This document shows positions 1 to 14,840 of a DNA stretch of 64,000 nt, one piece after another. This stretch comes from Sepiola atlantica. Its lineage: Eukaryota > Mollusca > Cephalopoda > Sepiida > Sepiolidae. Below the pieces are notes generated by a model that saw only the letters and a list, made by a program, of their open reading frames with translations, was not told where the DNA came from and searched no databases. The translations under genes were made by a program, and so were the position numbers. The first letter of the stretch is position 1. Each line of letters starts with the position of its first letter. The DNA lies in the NCBI GenBank assembly GCA_963556195.1, contig OY744521.1, positions 133,234,288 to 133,298,287 on the forward strand. The letters are read 5' to 3'.

Positions 1-2335
1 CAAAATATTTGTGTACCTTTTTACATTGCATTAGTACGTTCAGTGAATGTATTCAAGTAAATAATCGTTAATTTGACGACGAAAACTTACTATGAGTTAC
101 TGAATTATACAACAGTATCTAAACACTGATCGGTGAATGTTATTTCAGTTGAAAATACGAGGTAGATTTCTTAAGCAGATACAACTTACCAGTCCATACA
201 ATAATGCTTTTAGTAGGACACGTTTCGTGCATGTACTGCATCGGTCGGGTGCATTAAATAACCGCCATTTTACGTTGAAATATGTATGATAGCTATGCAT
301 GGCTTTTATAAGTACCATTAGCTTTATAGATTCTATCATATAAGCTTCATCGCTCCATGGCATGTCTACGCATTGCATTTTGTAACCTGCTCTACTTGTT
401 TTCATTATATAACATTCACAGCAAGACACTTGTTTTCCTCAAAATATGTTAGTTCTTCCGATAAATGTGTTCATGTATTTTTTCATGACTTTCTTTGAAT
501 CGCTGTAGATAACAACTTATTCCAGCTCTTGCACTTGCCACAGTAGCAATTATTTCCTTTATCTTCATGAAAAACTCTGCATCCGTTAGTGCATGTTTAG
601 AATTCCACTTGCGATCAGTTATGGTGGAAGTATGTGAGGGGTTAACTAGTTCATCACGAATGTTCCGTAGGATTAGGAACAGTTGCCGTGTGACTAGTGT
701 ACACTCTTCAGTATGTGACATTGTTTATTAATTGAGCTTGCGTATATAGCCACATTCATCACTAATGTGACTGATCCCAATCAACTGTTATATAGCTGTT
801 TCCAATTACCCACTTAATAGTTCATATTCTAGCATATTTTAACGAGTATTCTCAACCTGAAACTTTCAAACTTTATAATATTGTCAAATGTATTGGGTTT
901 GTTTTCTTTTTTTCAACAAAACTATACCACCAGTTTTCTTGAAAATTATTTGTTTTGCGTATTTGATCGGACTATATATGTGTCTTCATAATTCCTCCAT
1001 AAAAATAAATAACAAGAAACATACCGCGCATTTCTTTAACATGCAAATAACGAAGTAAATCGGCGGAAAAACTTAGCAAATGTGGACAATTGTAAGAAAA
1101 AAAAAACTAAAACCAAAAAGGGTAACGGCATTTTCAATTTGCCACATTTAAAAATGTCATACCTTCAAGCCAAGTGTTACTTTATTTAACAGTTGTTTGG
1201 GGATGCCAACGTGCGACTATAATCTCGTGGATAGTCCACACAATATATTTATCAATGTTTTCCCTTTCCGTCATGTGTTGCTTTCATTTGTTAATCTCTA
1301 TATATTCTTTGTTTCATTTCTGTGTTCTCCTTTTTAAATTAAGTACTACTCCAGTTCGTTCTCATTTCCTTTATCTTTCTCGCTGTTTCTTTTTAAATTT
1401 CATCTTTTACCTCATCCTTTTGTTATCACTTTAATTTTGCATTCTTATCATCTCGGTCATTTAGTTTCGTTCCTTCAGCCTAAATCTGTTCATCACTAAC
1501 ATTTCTTCATAAAATTAAATTCACTCATTTTTTTAAGAAACTGCCTCGATCTATAGAGCAACATCCTCTACACACCATTGCTCTCTTCGCAGCTTCACGG
1601 CCATCTTTCTTTCTTCGAACTGCATTCATTAATTCCATTAATTTATTTTTCATCAAAAGTTTTTTTTTTTCATTTGCGTTTATGAGTGTCAGTATGTTGT
1701 TCTCGTTTTTTAATGTCGTCATAATAAGTATTGACATGTTTGCCCTTTGTTTTGTTTTTATTGTGGTCCTATTCGACGTCATTATCAGTATTTGCATGTG
1801 ACCTTATAGGATGAGCTATTTTATTGTTACTAATGCAAACCGCATAAAATCATCTCAATTAATCTTATTTTTACTCGCTGCAGAATATCGTGGTGCAGCG
1901 TATCACTTATTAATAATAAGTACTATATAATAAATCCAACAATCTTATATGAACTTACGCGCCAGCAAAAATAAATAAAACGTGGCAGTACAAGTCAGAA
2001 TATTATTTACTAGGTGAAATACCCGTATTTGGAGCGGTTCATAATTTAAAGAACTGTCTTAAGAATTTCAAAGCCTAAGTATGAAAGTTGTTTAAATAAA
2101 ACTGATTTTTGAATAACAAAGATGAATATATAAATAAATAAATAAATAAACGACATAGCCTATCGGAGATAAACGTTAATATATACATTTATTTTAAATT
2201 ATTGCATTATAAATATTTTAATGTTAAATTCGTAATAATGTGTATCGTTTACCGCTCGTTTATATGTCATAAGAAGTTGTTAAAATATATAATTCTTGTT
2301 AATTGAATATGTGTAATAGGATAAACTGCAAAATC
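1..2335. other. No supported gene; AT-rich unique-looking DNA
   Basis: No recognisable domain, RNA gene or mobile element is visible. A short minus-strand reading frame at 449-721 (about 90 codons, charged C-terminal half) has protein-like composition but matches nothing I know and lacks splice or neighbour support. The segment 1250-1440 is T/C-rich on the plus strand. Confidence 0.5.
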
Positions 2336-2339
2336 CTTC

Positions 2340-3430
2340 AAAGTAATATACACGGTAATTCTATGATGAAACTGTGTGAAAATAGAACTTCCAGGAGTTA
2401 AATTAAAAGCTTAGAAATTGTGTTAATCTTGTGGAGGTTTACCTACATTATAGGATCTAAGTGAACGATCGAAATTATCCCGTAGTTGGCGCATTTACAT
2501 AAGCGTGTGTCATTCCAAAGGCTCATAACATCATTTAAATCAAAGGTGTGGAAAATATTCAGTGTATCTAACATGTTTACATCAACATCTGAAACTGGTC
2601 AAAATCGAACATACTACACACTATCATTTAGAGTATTTGAAATTGTTACAATTGTTGAATTTATAACCCGATTAGATGATCTCAAATGATCGAAATTCGT
2701 GTAAATGGTAGTCTAAATTTGAGTTCTCTAACTACCGTTTTCTAGCTAACAATTGTGTGTATGCTTTCCAGAAAAATATGTATGTATAAATCATTTCAAA
2801 CAATTTCATGTATATTTCGTATGTTTCGTGTTCCTAGTTCTCATAATATTAAAGTATATAGGCACAGATAGGCATATTGCCACAGATTATTTTAGATAAA
2901 CATATAATTGAGTGGTTGCCGAAGTTAATGCGGGTGTATCGTCACTATTTACCCATTAATAGTGTTAAAGAAGGCATAACCTCGAGGTTTTACCTCAGAT
3001 TTTAATAATAAAGATGGTTATATCCAATGCATCCTATACAATGCAACGCTTACAAGAGGTATTGTACGTTGACTTAAAATAACCTAAAAGGTTGGCAAAT
3101 CTACATCGAACTCGAGAAGGGAAAGAACAACACGAACTTAAAATAGGCGGGAACGAGATAATTCTAGCAGTAAATGTCACTTTTTTAGAAGTTAATAACA
3201 TGATATAAAAGAGAATAAATAAGAAAATTGATGTATTTGAAAATAAACAGTATATCACACATATATAGTACATTTTTATCCATACAGACATGAATTCTAT
3301 GTGTTTTCTATTTATTTTTATAAATGTGAACTTAACTTTGTCAACTAAATTACATTTTATTGATACATCTTTATTGTCTATTATTGGTACCGTAAATTGA
3401 TTAATACACATCATTTGAGTGGCGTTAACC
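2340..3430 (+). repeat. Diverged direct duplication, copy 1
   Basis: This stretch aligns by eye, in order, with 3930-5600. Shared landmarks are GATCGAAATTAT at about 2468 (versus 4037), GATGATCTCAAATGATC at about 2675 (versus 4210), and the block from 2930 (versus 5119) with TAGTGTTAA, GGCAT and TACAATGCA in the same order. Similarity is patchy, so the duplication is old. No coding capacity is seen. It may be two copies of an unnamed dispersed repeat rather than one tandem duplication. Confidence 0.6.
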
Positions 3431-3471
3431 ATACCAAATTTTATTAGATATACATATTAAAAATATCGCAC

Positions 3472-3474
<3 letters not shown>

Positions 3475-3540
<66 letters not shown>
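3475..3540. repeat. (TA)n microsatellite
   Basis: About 32 uninterrupted TA units; it separates the two halves of the local duplication. Confidence 0.97.
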
Positions 3541-3542
<2 letters not shown>

Positions 3543-4347
3543 CATGATATTTTAATTCTTTAAAATCGCACAATGTTGGTTAATTAAAGGATCGTGTAAT
3601 ATCTATTAGTTGGTTTATTCGGACTACTGTTTTTATTTTGGCTGTTATTCTGATGACGTTTCGGTCGACGTTACATTAATCCTTCTTCAGGTGTATCTTT
3701 TCGAACACTGGAATCTTTATGTTGAACATGGGAATATGCACGGAATTTTAGAATGGAAATAAAAGATGCACTTGCAGTCTGTCGGAGGTTACATCGGGCG
3801 AAACGTTGTGAGAATAACATCCAAAATTGAAAGAGTAGTTCAAATCGACAAACTAATACAATTTTCAATCGTCATCTCAAAAATTTGGAAACATCATATC
3901 TTCTAATATCCGTTAAACTCTTTAAAAGCAAACGAAAAGAATGTATGTCAATATAATTCACACGAGTTAAAGTATTGGTTTACAAAATGATTGAATTTGG
4001 GAAGAAGTTTGCGTCTATTATCGGATTTCTGTGAATAATCGAAATTATCTAAAAGTCGTATCCTTTACATTAGTGTGTATCATATTTATCCGCTGTTAAA
4101 ATCTAATTTAATTCTAACGCGTCAAACATATTTACTACATGTGACATTTTACTGTTAATACGAAATCGAAAAAACTATATTAAATTTTGTGAGGTTAAAA
4201 CTCCTTAGGATGATCTCAAATGATCAAAATTCGCTCAACACGTGGTCTACTTTTCAGAACTTTATCTATTTCTCTATTGAATTACAGCTGTTATGCTACC
4301 AAAAGCAGCTCTCAATAATACAATATGTGAATACTATTTATAGGGCA

Positions 4348-4349
<2 letters not shown>

Positions 4350-4410
<61 letters not shown>

Positions 4411-4426
4411 ATTATTATTATTATTA
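4350..4426. repeat. (AT)n-(ATT)n compound microsatellite
   Basis: An AT run of about 28 units passes directly into about 7 ATT units. Confidence 0.97.
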
Positions 4427-4746
4427 AAAATAACCGACAACTCGCGTGTGGATATTTTTGTAAGGATCCTTCCATTTTCCGGATTAAAGTCCTAATCTCG
4501 GATGAGAATTGGCTTATTAATCAGCCGTAATTTTCTATTAGGCCCAAAGTACTTTCTGACCCATCTGGGTCTATCTTCAGTGAGAATAATATCAATCACG
4601 TAAGGACCTGGAGTTAGTTTATAGTTAATTTTGGCGGGAAAATTAAAATACGAAACTATATTTATTTAGTATTATAGAAACATATCCAGACACGAGTTGT
4701 CGTTTATTTTTAATAATACGTACCTTAGAGCAAAAATGCTTCCTCG

Positions 4747-4747
<1 letters not shown>

Positions 4748-4831
<84 letters not shown>
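4748..4831. repeat. (AC)n-(AT)n compound microsatellite
   Basis: About 26 AC units change into an AT run. The CA-to-TA switch recurs in the window at 8820-8943 and 29774-29885. Confidence 0.97.
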
Positions 4832-4898
4832 AGATTGCAGAAAGGGAAAGCTGCGTGGTCTTTAATGAAGCTTGCATAAACAAGGACTTGCTGCTGTA

Positions 4899-4928
4899 CT
4901 CTCTCTCGCTCACTCTCTCTCTCTCTTG

Positions 4929-5001
<73 letters not shown>
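4899..5001. repeat. (CT)n-(AT)n compound microsatellite
   Basis: Interrupted CT units to about 4966, then an AT run. The same CT-to-AT order is seen at 58966-59103. Confidence 0.95.
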
Positions 5002-5002
<1 letters not shown>

Positions 5003-5604
5003 TACTACTTTCTGTATCCCCTAGGTCTCGTGGTATAAAAGTAAACAGACAAAAATACATTTTGACACGCGTGCCTCTAGCGTATTATACCAGCTGATAC
5101 AGGATTGGTTGACGAGTAGAATGCGAGTATCTCCTGAACATTCACAGAGTAGTGTTAAGAAGGGCATTAATTCGCAGTTCGTCCTCGGATACGAACGATA
5201 TTGAAACCTGTGTATAATTTGATCATATACAATGCATCGTTAACTACAGGTCGACGTTAAATAACTTAAAAAGCGTTCCACGGATATGAAATCGGCAATG
5301 TCAAGTGCTAATCATCCCGGATCTATTCTGTTCATGTACATGCTAATACAGTCGGAAAGTGGACGTACCGACATTTTCCCCGTGTATTCGTAACATAGCT
5401 ACTTGTGTTTAATTAATCGTCTAAAAACAAAAAAAATACAATTAGAACGCTGTCTTTATATAAAATAAAGTCAAAATGGTAGATTTTCAGTATATCAGAC
5501 AAGCATGATACATTTAAAATATATATTTGTTTAAGAGTTAAATAACCCCCAAAAGAGCTGGGATCCCGTAAATAACTGCAGCCAAACCAATAGAAATAAT
5601 TGTT

Positions 5605-7855
5605 CACAAGATTTTAAATTTTTCGGTAGTAAATATCTCTCAACGGTTTGATAGGCGGTAACGTCCACACACCAACGAAAGGATTTTGTTTTTTATACAG
5701 GCATACTCTTTTGGAATAAAATAACACAAAAAAAATGTATTAACATTCGACAAAACAAATTAAGCAAACTGTTTCCACTATACTTGTTAAAAAATAGGTT
5801 TTATTATTTGTATCATTAGGCGAAAGTGTAACAGTTGAATTCGTTTATTTTAAATTGAACTTCGTCGTTACGTTGCTTTAATAGTGGTCTTATTTTTTCG
5901 ATTCTTTCTTTAAATACTTTCGTGTTCTCTCTTTTAAGCAAAACATAGGCTTGCTTAAAATAGAGGACACACACATGTAAAAATATGTATTCTTGTAACT
6001 CACGGCTAAATCTCACAAATTGTGAATGGCTCATTGTTACGATTATATCTTCGATTTAAAGAAGTTCTTTATGTCTCAATTGTATTATAAGTTTACTATT
6101 TATTTTGCGACGAAAATACCCAAGTTTTGTTGTTTACTTAATCAGTTTACTGCATTTATTTTAAATACGCCCTCTTATTATCGTCGAATGCATAGCCAGT
6201 TCTTTTTCATGCTTAAAGTTTGTAATAGTATTTATTGTATATGTTATGTTTAATTTTTAAATAGCTTCGTTGATATTTCGTTCTTACGTTGAAAGTAGAT
6301 TTTGCTGTGGTTAGTTTGAATTTGCATTTCACTTGCTAACCGCTTACAGCTAATGCAGACATCTTATGAATATATGCCCTTGTGTTTATCTAACTCCCAA
6401 CTTTACATAAAACATCGTTGTCACAATCCGTTACTCTATTTAATTTCTAACAATTTAATCTTCAATTGTATCGTTTGCAACTGTATTGATTATTCTCGTA
6501 TCCCAGTAATTGTACTGAATCTTATTTTACCACACCCAATGTATTTAATGAATTAATTTGAAGCATACAATGTAAACTTATGAAGCTATATGGACGTAAC
6601 CGCATGTGTATGTTTATGTGTGTCAAATACGTGTATCTACTTCATGCATGTGTGTTCATATACAATGCATTATGGGTGAGTGTATGCGTGTCTCCATGTA
6701 CGAAGAAGTGAGAAGAAGAAAACATGGGGTAGAAGTTTTGGCTTGAAATATACAGTAAAGCGGAGCTAAGCGAGAGGCACATATATAGTGTTAGTTAATT
6801 ATGAAATCTCGCGAGAGTTAAAAGGAAAGATGAAGCAAACATTGACATGTAGGTGTGACTTATGCGATGTCTCTCGGCTCAATTCGACACGACTAGAATT
6901 ATACGTATGTGCGGCTCTAATTATAGGTTTGAAAACTAGAAAGTAATAAGTCTTCAAATTAAACCAGCAATTTTCGAAGACGCCCAAATATATTTTATAA
7001 TTCCGCTTTTAGTAGTGCTTAATTTTTTTCTTACGAATTATGTTTGATTGAGGGAGACACAAGAGTTTGTGATACAAATCCATCGATTATAATTGGAACT
7101 ATTTTCCTCAACATGTATATTTATATCGTTTTGGCCGATCTACTCTTAGCCTACTACGATTGTAAGTTGTCTTAGCAGTATATGTACACCTAGATTAGAT
7201 ACGAATGGTTAACAATTATTAAACTATTTATCTGAGGCTGAACATTTTTTTAAAGATTCCCAGTTTGAATTAAACTATATAAATGCATCTAGGTTTTGGG
7301 TGAAGTATATTGTATGGTTCATGTGTATTTTTGTATTAGTCTATTAATGTATGTGTAGTACATTTATGTGTGTTAGGTTAGTATCTATAGTACATATAAC
7401 ATCGTTGCTATTTAAGTATGCTGGTGTTTGTGGAGTAAATACATTGCGCCTATAATAATAGACTATGTCGCTATTGAAACCGTGGTGGCAGAGTCTATTA
7501 TGATATTATTTTAAACATATAAGTTTATTTTTAACAGATTACGTCACGTCGTGTTTCGTCATTATCCATTAATTATTTTTATTAATAAAATGTATTTATT
7601 TATTTATTAATTCTTTTCTCTGTTCGTAATATTTTAAATTTCCTCATATGCAATGTTTACATAGAACTAGACAGAAAAGAAAATATTAGAAATTTTATAG
7701 AGAAATTAATGATTTGTTTAATTAATTATAAATTAGGACTAATTGGTACAATTATTTTTCCAAACGAATTTAGATTTAAAGATGTTTCTTTTGTTCGTAT
7801 ATTTCTTATGGAAAAGAGGTTAAGGTAAACAAACATTGATCAGCTGATATTAACT
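5605..7855. other. No supported gene
   Basis: AT-rich DNA. A minus-strand frame at 5816-6034 has a charged, lysine/arginine-rich C-terminal half but no recognisable domain. Nothing else can be named. Confidence 0.5.
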
Positions 7856-7857
7856 AT

Positions 7858-7860
<3 letters not shown>

Positions 7861-7907
<47 letters not shown>

Positions 7908-8001
7908 GAGAGAGAGAGAGAGGGGAAAGGAAATGAAGAAAGAGAGATACATAAATAGATGGATAGATATATAGATTGATAGATAGATGATAGATAGATA
8001 T
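7861..8001. repeat. (AT)n, (GA)n and degenerate (GATA)n block
   Basis: An AT run to about 7904, a short GA run, then GATA-type units to about 8001. Confidence 0.9.
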
Positions 8002-8086
8002 ACTTATTCAAATAAATGTAATAGTCCTCTAGCATAGCTCTTCAATGTGACTAGGCAACCAACTGAACTAAGTTCAAGTTCGAATA

Positions 8087-8089
8087 TAC

Positions 8090-8141
<52 letters not shown>
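8087..8141. repeat. Interrupted (TA)n microsatellite
   Basis: TA runs interrupted by TG/CA steps. Confidence 0.9.
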
Positions 8142-8145
<4 letters not shown>

Positions 8146-8692
8146 AAAAAAACTTTTACGTACATAAAAGTAATGCCCGTAAAAATTAATAAAATATATA
8201 TAAAAAATAAAAACATGTCCTATCTAAGGCGACTATGCAATAGTCTGCATGATGATTTTACTCTTTGAAAATAGTAAAATACAAATAGAAAACGCTGTCA
8301 CTATCGCCAGTTGAAGCAATAACAAGTACACAAACTTACAGAACGCGTTTCTAGCGGTGGTCCGCTCTAATCAGATATGTAAATCCATTTGAAGAAGTGT
8401 ATTTCGATTTGAAAGATGGTTGTTGCATTTGGAGAAATGAGTTATTGTTTGACGTTTTGGCGCATGTGTAGGTTTGCGAATGAATTTGTACGTGTTTTAA
8501 TATTTGTATATATTTGATTTTTGATTCTATTATTTTTTCCCCTTTTTTCTGCTGCTCTTGGTCAAAGTCGTGTGTGTTTATTAAGTAAGTGTTATTTTGA
8601 CATTTATTTTATCGGTCATCTCCATTTCTTTGAATGCTTGGATTCTCTTTTGGAATTTATTATTTTTTATTGCGCTGCCGTCAAATTGGCTG

Positions 8693-10364
<1,672 letters not shown>

Positions 10365-10864
10365 TATTTTTTCTCCCTATTCCTGCCACCCATTGTTTTA
10401 TTTAATTTAATCTAATTAAAAACTAATTTAATTTAATTTAACCTAATTTAATTAAATAGTGATAGCATCCAGGTTGCTATTTCTTATTTTTCACTTAAAA
10501 TTACTTGAAATTCCCAATGCATTTCGTATAATATATCTATTTCTGAGAATAAATTGTGATTCATTATTTATTATTCCACTATCTTTTTATATGTAACAAA
10601 ATTTCCCCCCTCTATTCTGCTGAATAAGTATTTACTATAGTTGACTATCATTGGGCCTTATTCCGATAGAATATTCCTACCTTATCACCCCCAACCAAAG
10701 TCCCGAGCCTCCGCTAATAATTGAATCAAGACATATCTTAGCATAAGTACGTGTTACTAATTCTGATCCTCCATATTATACACTAATTATTGCCCCAGAT
10801 AGCCCCAGGAAAAGTCCATCTTGCCTTTCTCTGCTGTAAGTTTATACTTCCTCCAATTCCCCTC
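10365..10864 (-). other. PLE-1 3' untranslated segment
   Basis: Lies between the endonuclease stop codon and the downstream pseudo-LTR. It holds an ATTTAATT-rich tract at about 10405-10460 and no reading frame I can name. Confidence 0.6.
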
Positions 10865-11483
10865 CTATCCAGGTTTTAGGCTTGATAACAGGTAACGGTT
10901 TCTATGCAGACAGCATTGTAGTATTTCCTGCCTAGCGTTCAGTAAATTATCTCTAGATGTCATGATGTGGTACGACTCCAATGCACATAGGTTGCATCTC
11001 TTCCTTTTGTTCGGTTTATATTTGTTAGCCCTCCCTAAAATTGACCATTTCAGTTCGAAAGGGTCTTGTCTAGCAATGAGGTTTCTCACAAAACGGCCAA
11101 CAGAAGTGTTAGGCCTATCTATGTCTTCCCTTTGGCCTCCCCTTAAGGAACTCATGTGGTTTCTAAATCTATCTTTGAACTCACCCCCCGGTGGAACCGA
11201 TATATGATTTCCTACTACTCTCTGTTATCACATCGCATTTGTAGACAATGCTTGAAACTCTACAGTTCCCCCCCAGTGGACAGATGTTAGAAGCTCTGCA
11301 GTTACAGTTGTGTGCTGGGCCGTTGCTGGATGTTCTACTACTATGGATATTTATAATGGAGGTTTTCACTGAACTGGTGTTACTGGGATCAACACCAGAA
11401 GAGAACATGGCTTCCCTTGTTTTAGTTATCTTAGAATTATTATATCCTATGATGGATGTGGCTATATTTCTACAGGTTGACTA
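10865..11483 (-). pseudogene. PLE-1 GIY-YIG endonuclease region (broken)
   Basis: The C-terminal domain of the PLE-1 protein, thought to nick target DNA for priming. A Cys cluster (CNCR, then CPL and a further Cys) precedes an IVYKC strand and YIGSTGG, the GIY-YIG signature. After a frameshift in a six-C run at 11184-11189 the frame continues with EFKDRFRNHMSSL, the usual F-R-NH follow-on, and ends at a stop near 10865. A further premature stop lies at 11481-11483. The domain sits C-terminal to the RT, so this is not a PLE with N-terminal endonuclease. Confidence 0.8.
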
Positions 11484-11556
11484 AGACAGTTTTACAGTAT
11501 TTTTGTTAATGATTCCCCCCCATCTGCTATTCCTTGGAAAGTTTTTTTCCACTATG

Positions 11557-13435
11557 CTATAAAAATCTTTGGGATATTTGTCTTAATGTGCTGGCTATAG
11601 GGGGGGGGTTGAAGCATGTAGTGGTCCTTCTCCTATTTTTCTTCCTACCTTCCCCACCGGTTTGGGTAGCATGTGTGTTCAATTCGTTACTTCCAACTTC
11701 ACGAATATTATCATCAACCGGTTCCCTCCCTACCTGGTTTACATTACCGTGGGATACACCAGGTCTCCTATATCTAGCCTTGTCCATTGCCCTACTATAT
11801 GAAACCATTGATCGAGAGGCGATCGGTCTCCCGTTTAGTCCCCCATTCCCAACCGAAGGAGGCACAAGGTAATTAATTTTTTCCTTGTATCCTGATCTGT
11901 TTAAAGCTTCATTGTAGAAGTGCTTACTGATGTCGAATATTTGTTGATTTTTGGACAGCTTAGATATCCTACTCGAGATTGCAGGAATAATGGCTCTTTT
12001 CACCATCGGTGGGTGATTCGATTTAGCGTCGATATAGTAGAGTGTGTGGTTGGGCTTGTGATAAGGTTCATATGTGTTGTTGCATAGATCAAGCGTAATA
12101 TCCAAAATATTGACCCTCCGGTAGTTTATATCTATAGTTATGCTAAGTTGTATTGAGCTGAAGAATATATTGAGTTTTTTCTTCTTAGTTTCAAGATTCC
12201 TTATACTTGTGTTGAAAAAGAATAAAGCGTCGTCCCTATATAGACCGCCCGCCAGTTTAAGTAATTTCATACACATTTCTCTGAGGATATATATCCCTAC
12301 CAGGTCAGTAACCTGCGCTGAGTCCGGTGCCCCCCATAGTAATATCGAAATTGTTTTCCCTATGATTTCTAGTCCATAACTTATCATTGTAGGATATTAG
12401 TCTCCTTCTTGCTAGTCTAATTATATCCATCTCTAAGTTTGTAATGTTGGATTCGTTTCTAGCCATGTTAAGCGCCTTTTCAAGTAAAGTAAAGGATATG
12501 GAGGGATAGTATGAATCTATATCAAACATGATAAATTTACTTTGATTAGTAATGTGTAATTCTTTATACCAACTTAGCACTTCTTCTGATGAGGTCCACA
12601 GATTCAATTGAGTTCTGCGTTTAATTCCTGGCAATATTCTGTCTAGTATTTTTTGGCTGATTACACCCATGTCTGAAATACACGGCGAGATCAGTCTAAT
12701 GGATGGGTTATTACTAAAATCTGGCTTATGATCCTTAAGAGTGAAACGAGGGCATTTAGGGGTATAGATCTCAACATTACCTTCTATACCAATCTCAGAG
12801 CAGATCTTAAGAGCGGCCGAGTTAATATCCTGTAACACCCCGTTCCCTACGGTCTTGTAGTTTTTATTCAGTTCCTTCAGGATTAGGTTGTTGTATGTAT
12901 CCATATTCATGGAGTATGTATTTAAAGTTTTATCCGCCGGAACTGTGATGTTAGAGTTATTCCTAATCCGTGTCTGTGTCCTATGGATATGTTCAATGGT
13001 AGGATTCCAATATTGTGATCTGTTTTTGGTTTTGATGTGTTTAACCATATTATGCATATCCGCTTCGAAGCTTTCTAATGCAGGGAGGTGAGGTGGGTTC
13101 TTGTGAGTTCTTATTTTATAGAATTTTCTATATGAGGCTGTTGGTAAATTATCCTCAGTGTCAGATGCATACTCAGGAGGTTCAGAGACGCCAGAAGGTG
13201 GATTAACGTTGCTAAACTCCCTAGTCGATCCCAGGTTGTGGTGAATTACCCGCCATCGAACTCTCTTCAACAATGCATGGACCGCCTGGACCATGTCCAT
13301 GATGTATGCTTTGTTGTTTGGTATGGAAATGTTTTTGGGTGAGAAAGTTATCTCCTCTTTGGCAAACATCCTGGTCACTACGGTATTAAATAGCAGCTCA
13401 CTTTGGGGAGCAGAATATAGATTTAGATTTTTCAC
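11557..13435 (-). pseudogene. PLE-1 reverse transcriptase region (broken)
   Basis: The first frame starts at a GTG (13433-13435) right after an in-frame stop, so the true start may be lost or upstream. Motifs in order are VPADKT (about residue 165), LKDHKP (about 233), FDIDSYYPSIS (about 304, the first catalytic block) and FDITMG (about 363). A +1 shift in a six-C run (plus-strand 12330-12335) moves reading to the second frame, which continues APDSAQVTDLVGIY and then GLYRDDALFFF (the YxDD box with both Asp intact), ending in a CFNPP motif before a nine-G run at 11600-11608. The protein copies element RNA into DNA at the target. The intact catalytic residues and homopolymer-limited lesions suggest a fairly young copy or assembly errors. 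Confidence 0.85.
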
Positions 13436-14840
13436 TTAGAAAAACAGATCATTCAGTGAAGATCGAGGGTGTTCCAATAAAAACAAGCTCGATGATCGTT
13501 GATTACAGAGTACAGAGCATTTATATTTGATTTTATGAAGGCTTACCAAAGCATTCCTTTCAGGACACCAATGATCACCATTAAATATATTTTTTTCTTA
13601 CAAATATTATTTATTCAAATTAAATGGTTTTCCTACACGTGTTTCACTACCAAGCAGTTACTTGCTTGGCAGATCATCAGGGAAATTAAATGTCTGGAAT
13701 ACTTGTTTCAACTGCCGACAATACACAATGTGGCGTTGCAATAGTTGAGGTCACTTAAGAAGAGAAGAGGAAAAAAATAAAAATAAAAGTCAAAATTAAA
13801 AAACAAGGAAGAACAACGATAAAAAAAGAAAAGCCTAGAAAAGTCTTAGAAAAGTAGCTCGTTCATTATTTCTTCCACCAAGCCAACAAGCAAATAATCG
13901 GTCCCAAATACATTAAAAAAAACAAAAAAAACGGAACAATGTGCGATAATACATTTTCACGTCGGCCGGCACAATGATGAATAAATCCCCCCCCAGAAAA
14001 AAACTAAATCATTCAAGTTACCGCTCACAAGTTACCATTCCAACCCAATGATAGTATGGGACTTCTAAATCCAACTTCTCACAAAGAAAAGTCAACACAA
14101 ATGTTCGCCCGAGTTCAAAGAGCCTTATTTCAATGGCTGATTTCTTGCCCTTCGAAACAAACACACGACGAGTTGAATGTCAATCTCGCAGAAAAAAACC
14201 CTTACATTAAGAAAAAATCTTAATTAGTAGATAGAAACTATTTATTCAAAATGCTGTTTCTAAAAATATTTATTATTAAACCTATTCTTTATAGAAATTA
14301 ATGATCTATTGTCTGGGACGTCATTTTACATTTTGGGAAAATATCCTTCATTTAATTAACTGCCGAATTATTATCGTTTTGTTGTTTAACGAAGCGAAAA
14401 AAGCCTATCTCGAAGAATTTGTTTTTAAAAGATTATTCATATATAAAAAATAAAAAAAATGTTATTATAAAAAAGTTTTCTACAAAAATCTAGTTATGAT
14501 CTTAAATCATTTACAATATTTCCTTAACGGCTGTGTCTGTTTGCAACTCTCTGTGGAGAATATTATTCTATATTCCATAAATAAATGTTACTACGGAATA
14601 TCGTTATCAGAAATCTATTTTCTATTTTGAAAAAACTTTTTTAATGGACCGGGTTATTTATTTGGCCAACTTTACGGGAAAATATCACTCTAACTCGTTA
14701 AATGACAGGAGACTTTGTTATTACTAATTTAAAATCCCGTACACAATCCTTTTTATAAAAACCCAATTGTTTCTATTTTTAGAAATTAAGTCCGTGTCGG
14801 CATGCATGTTTTTATAATTATTTTTTTCTTAATTATTTTT
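13418..14840 (-). repeat. PLE-1 pseudo-LTR, upstream copy
   Basis: Direct copy of 8942-10364 with scattered substitutions and small indels. It contains the same hammerhead-like motif at 13624-13687 and overlaps the first codons of the RT frame. Confidence 0.9.
13624..13687 (-). ncRNA. Hammerhead-ribozyme-like motif (copy 2)
   Basis: Same elements as the copy at 9148-9212: CUGAUGA, 10-pair stem II, GAAA, CACGUG, UA, GGAAA. Predicted cleavage lies between 13634 and 13633. The core and stem II are identical to copy 1. Confidence 0.65.

Larger units (their letters stand above)
3930..5600 (+). repeat. Diverged direct duplication, copy 2 (split by microsatellites)
   Basis: Partner of 2340-3430. 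It is longer because three simple-repeat blocks (4350-4425, 4748-4831, 4899-5001) lie inside it. Landmarks outside these blocks keep the same order and orientation as in copy 1. Confidence 0.55.

Noticed and set aside
3664..3705. A hammerhead-like string on the minus strand (CTGAAGA ... CCGAAACGTC)
   Set aside because: CUGAAGA fits the CUGANGA core and GAAA follows, but stem II would be only two or three pairs and no stem I partner is visible. It looks like the common GAAACGTC repeat motif instead.
11534..12379. Plus-strand frames inside PLE-1
   Set aside because: Antisense shadows of the minus-strand RT and endonuclease; they lack any motif of their own.
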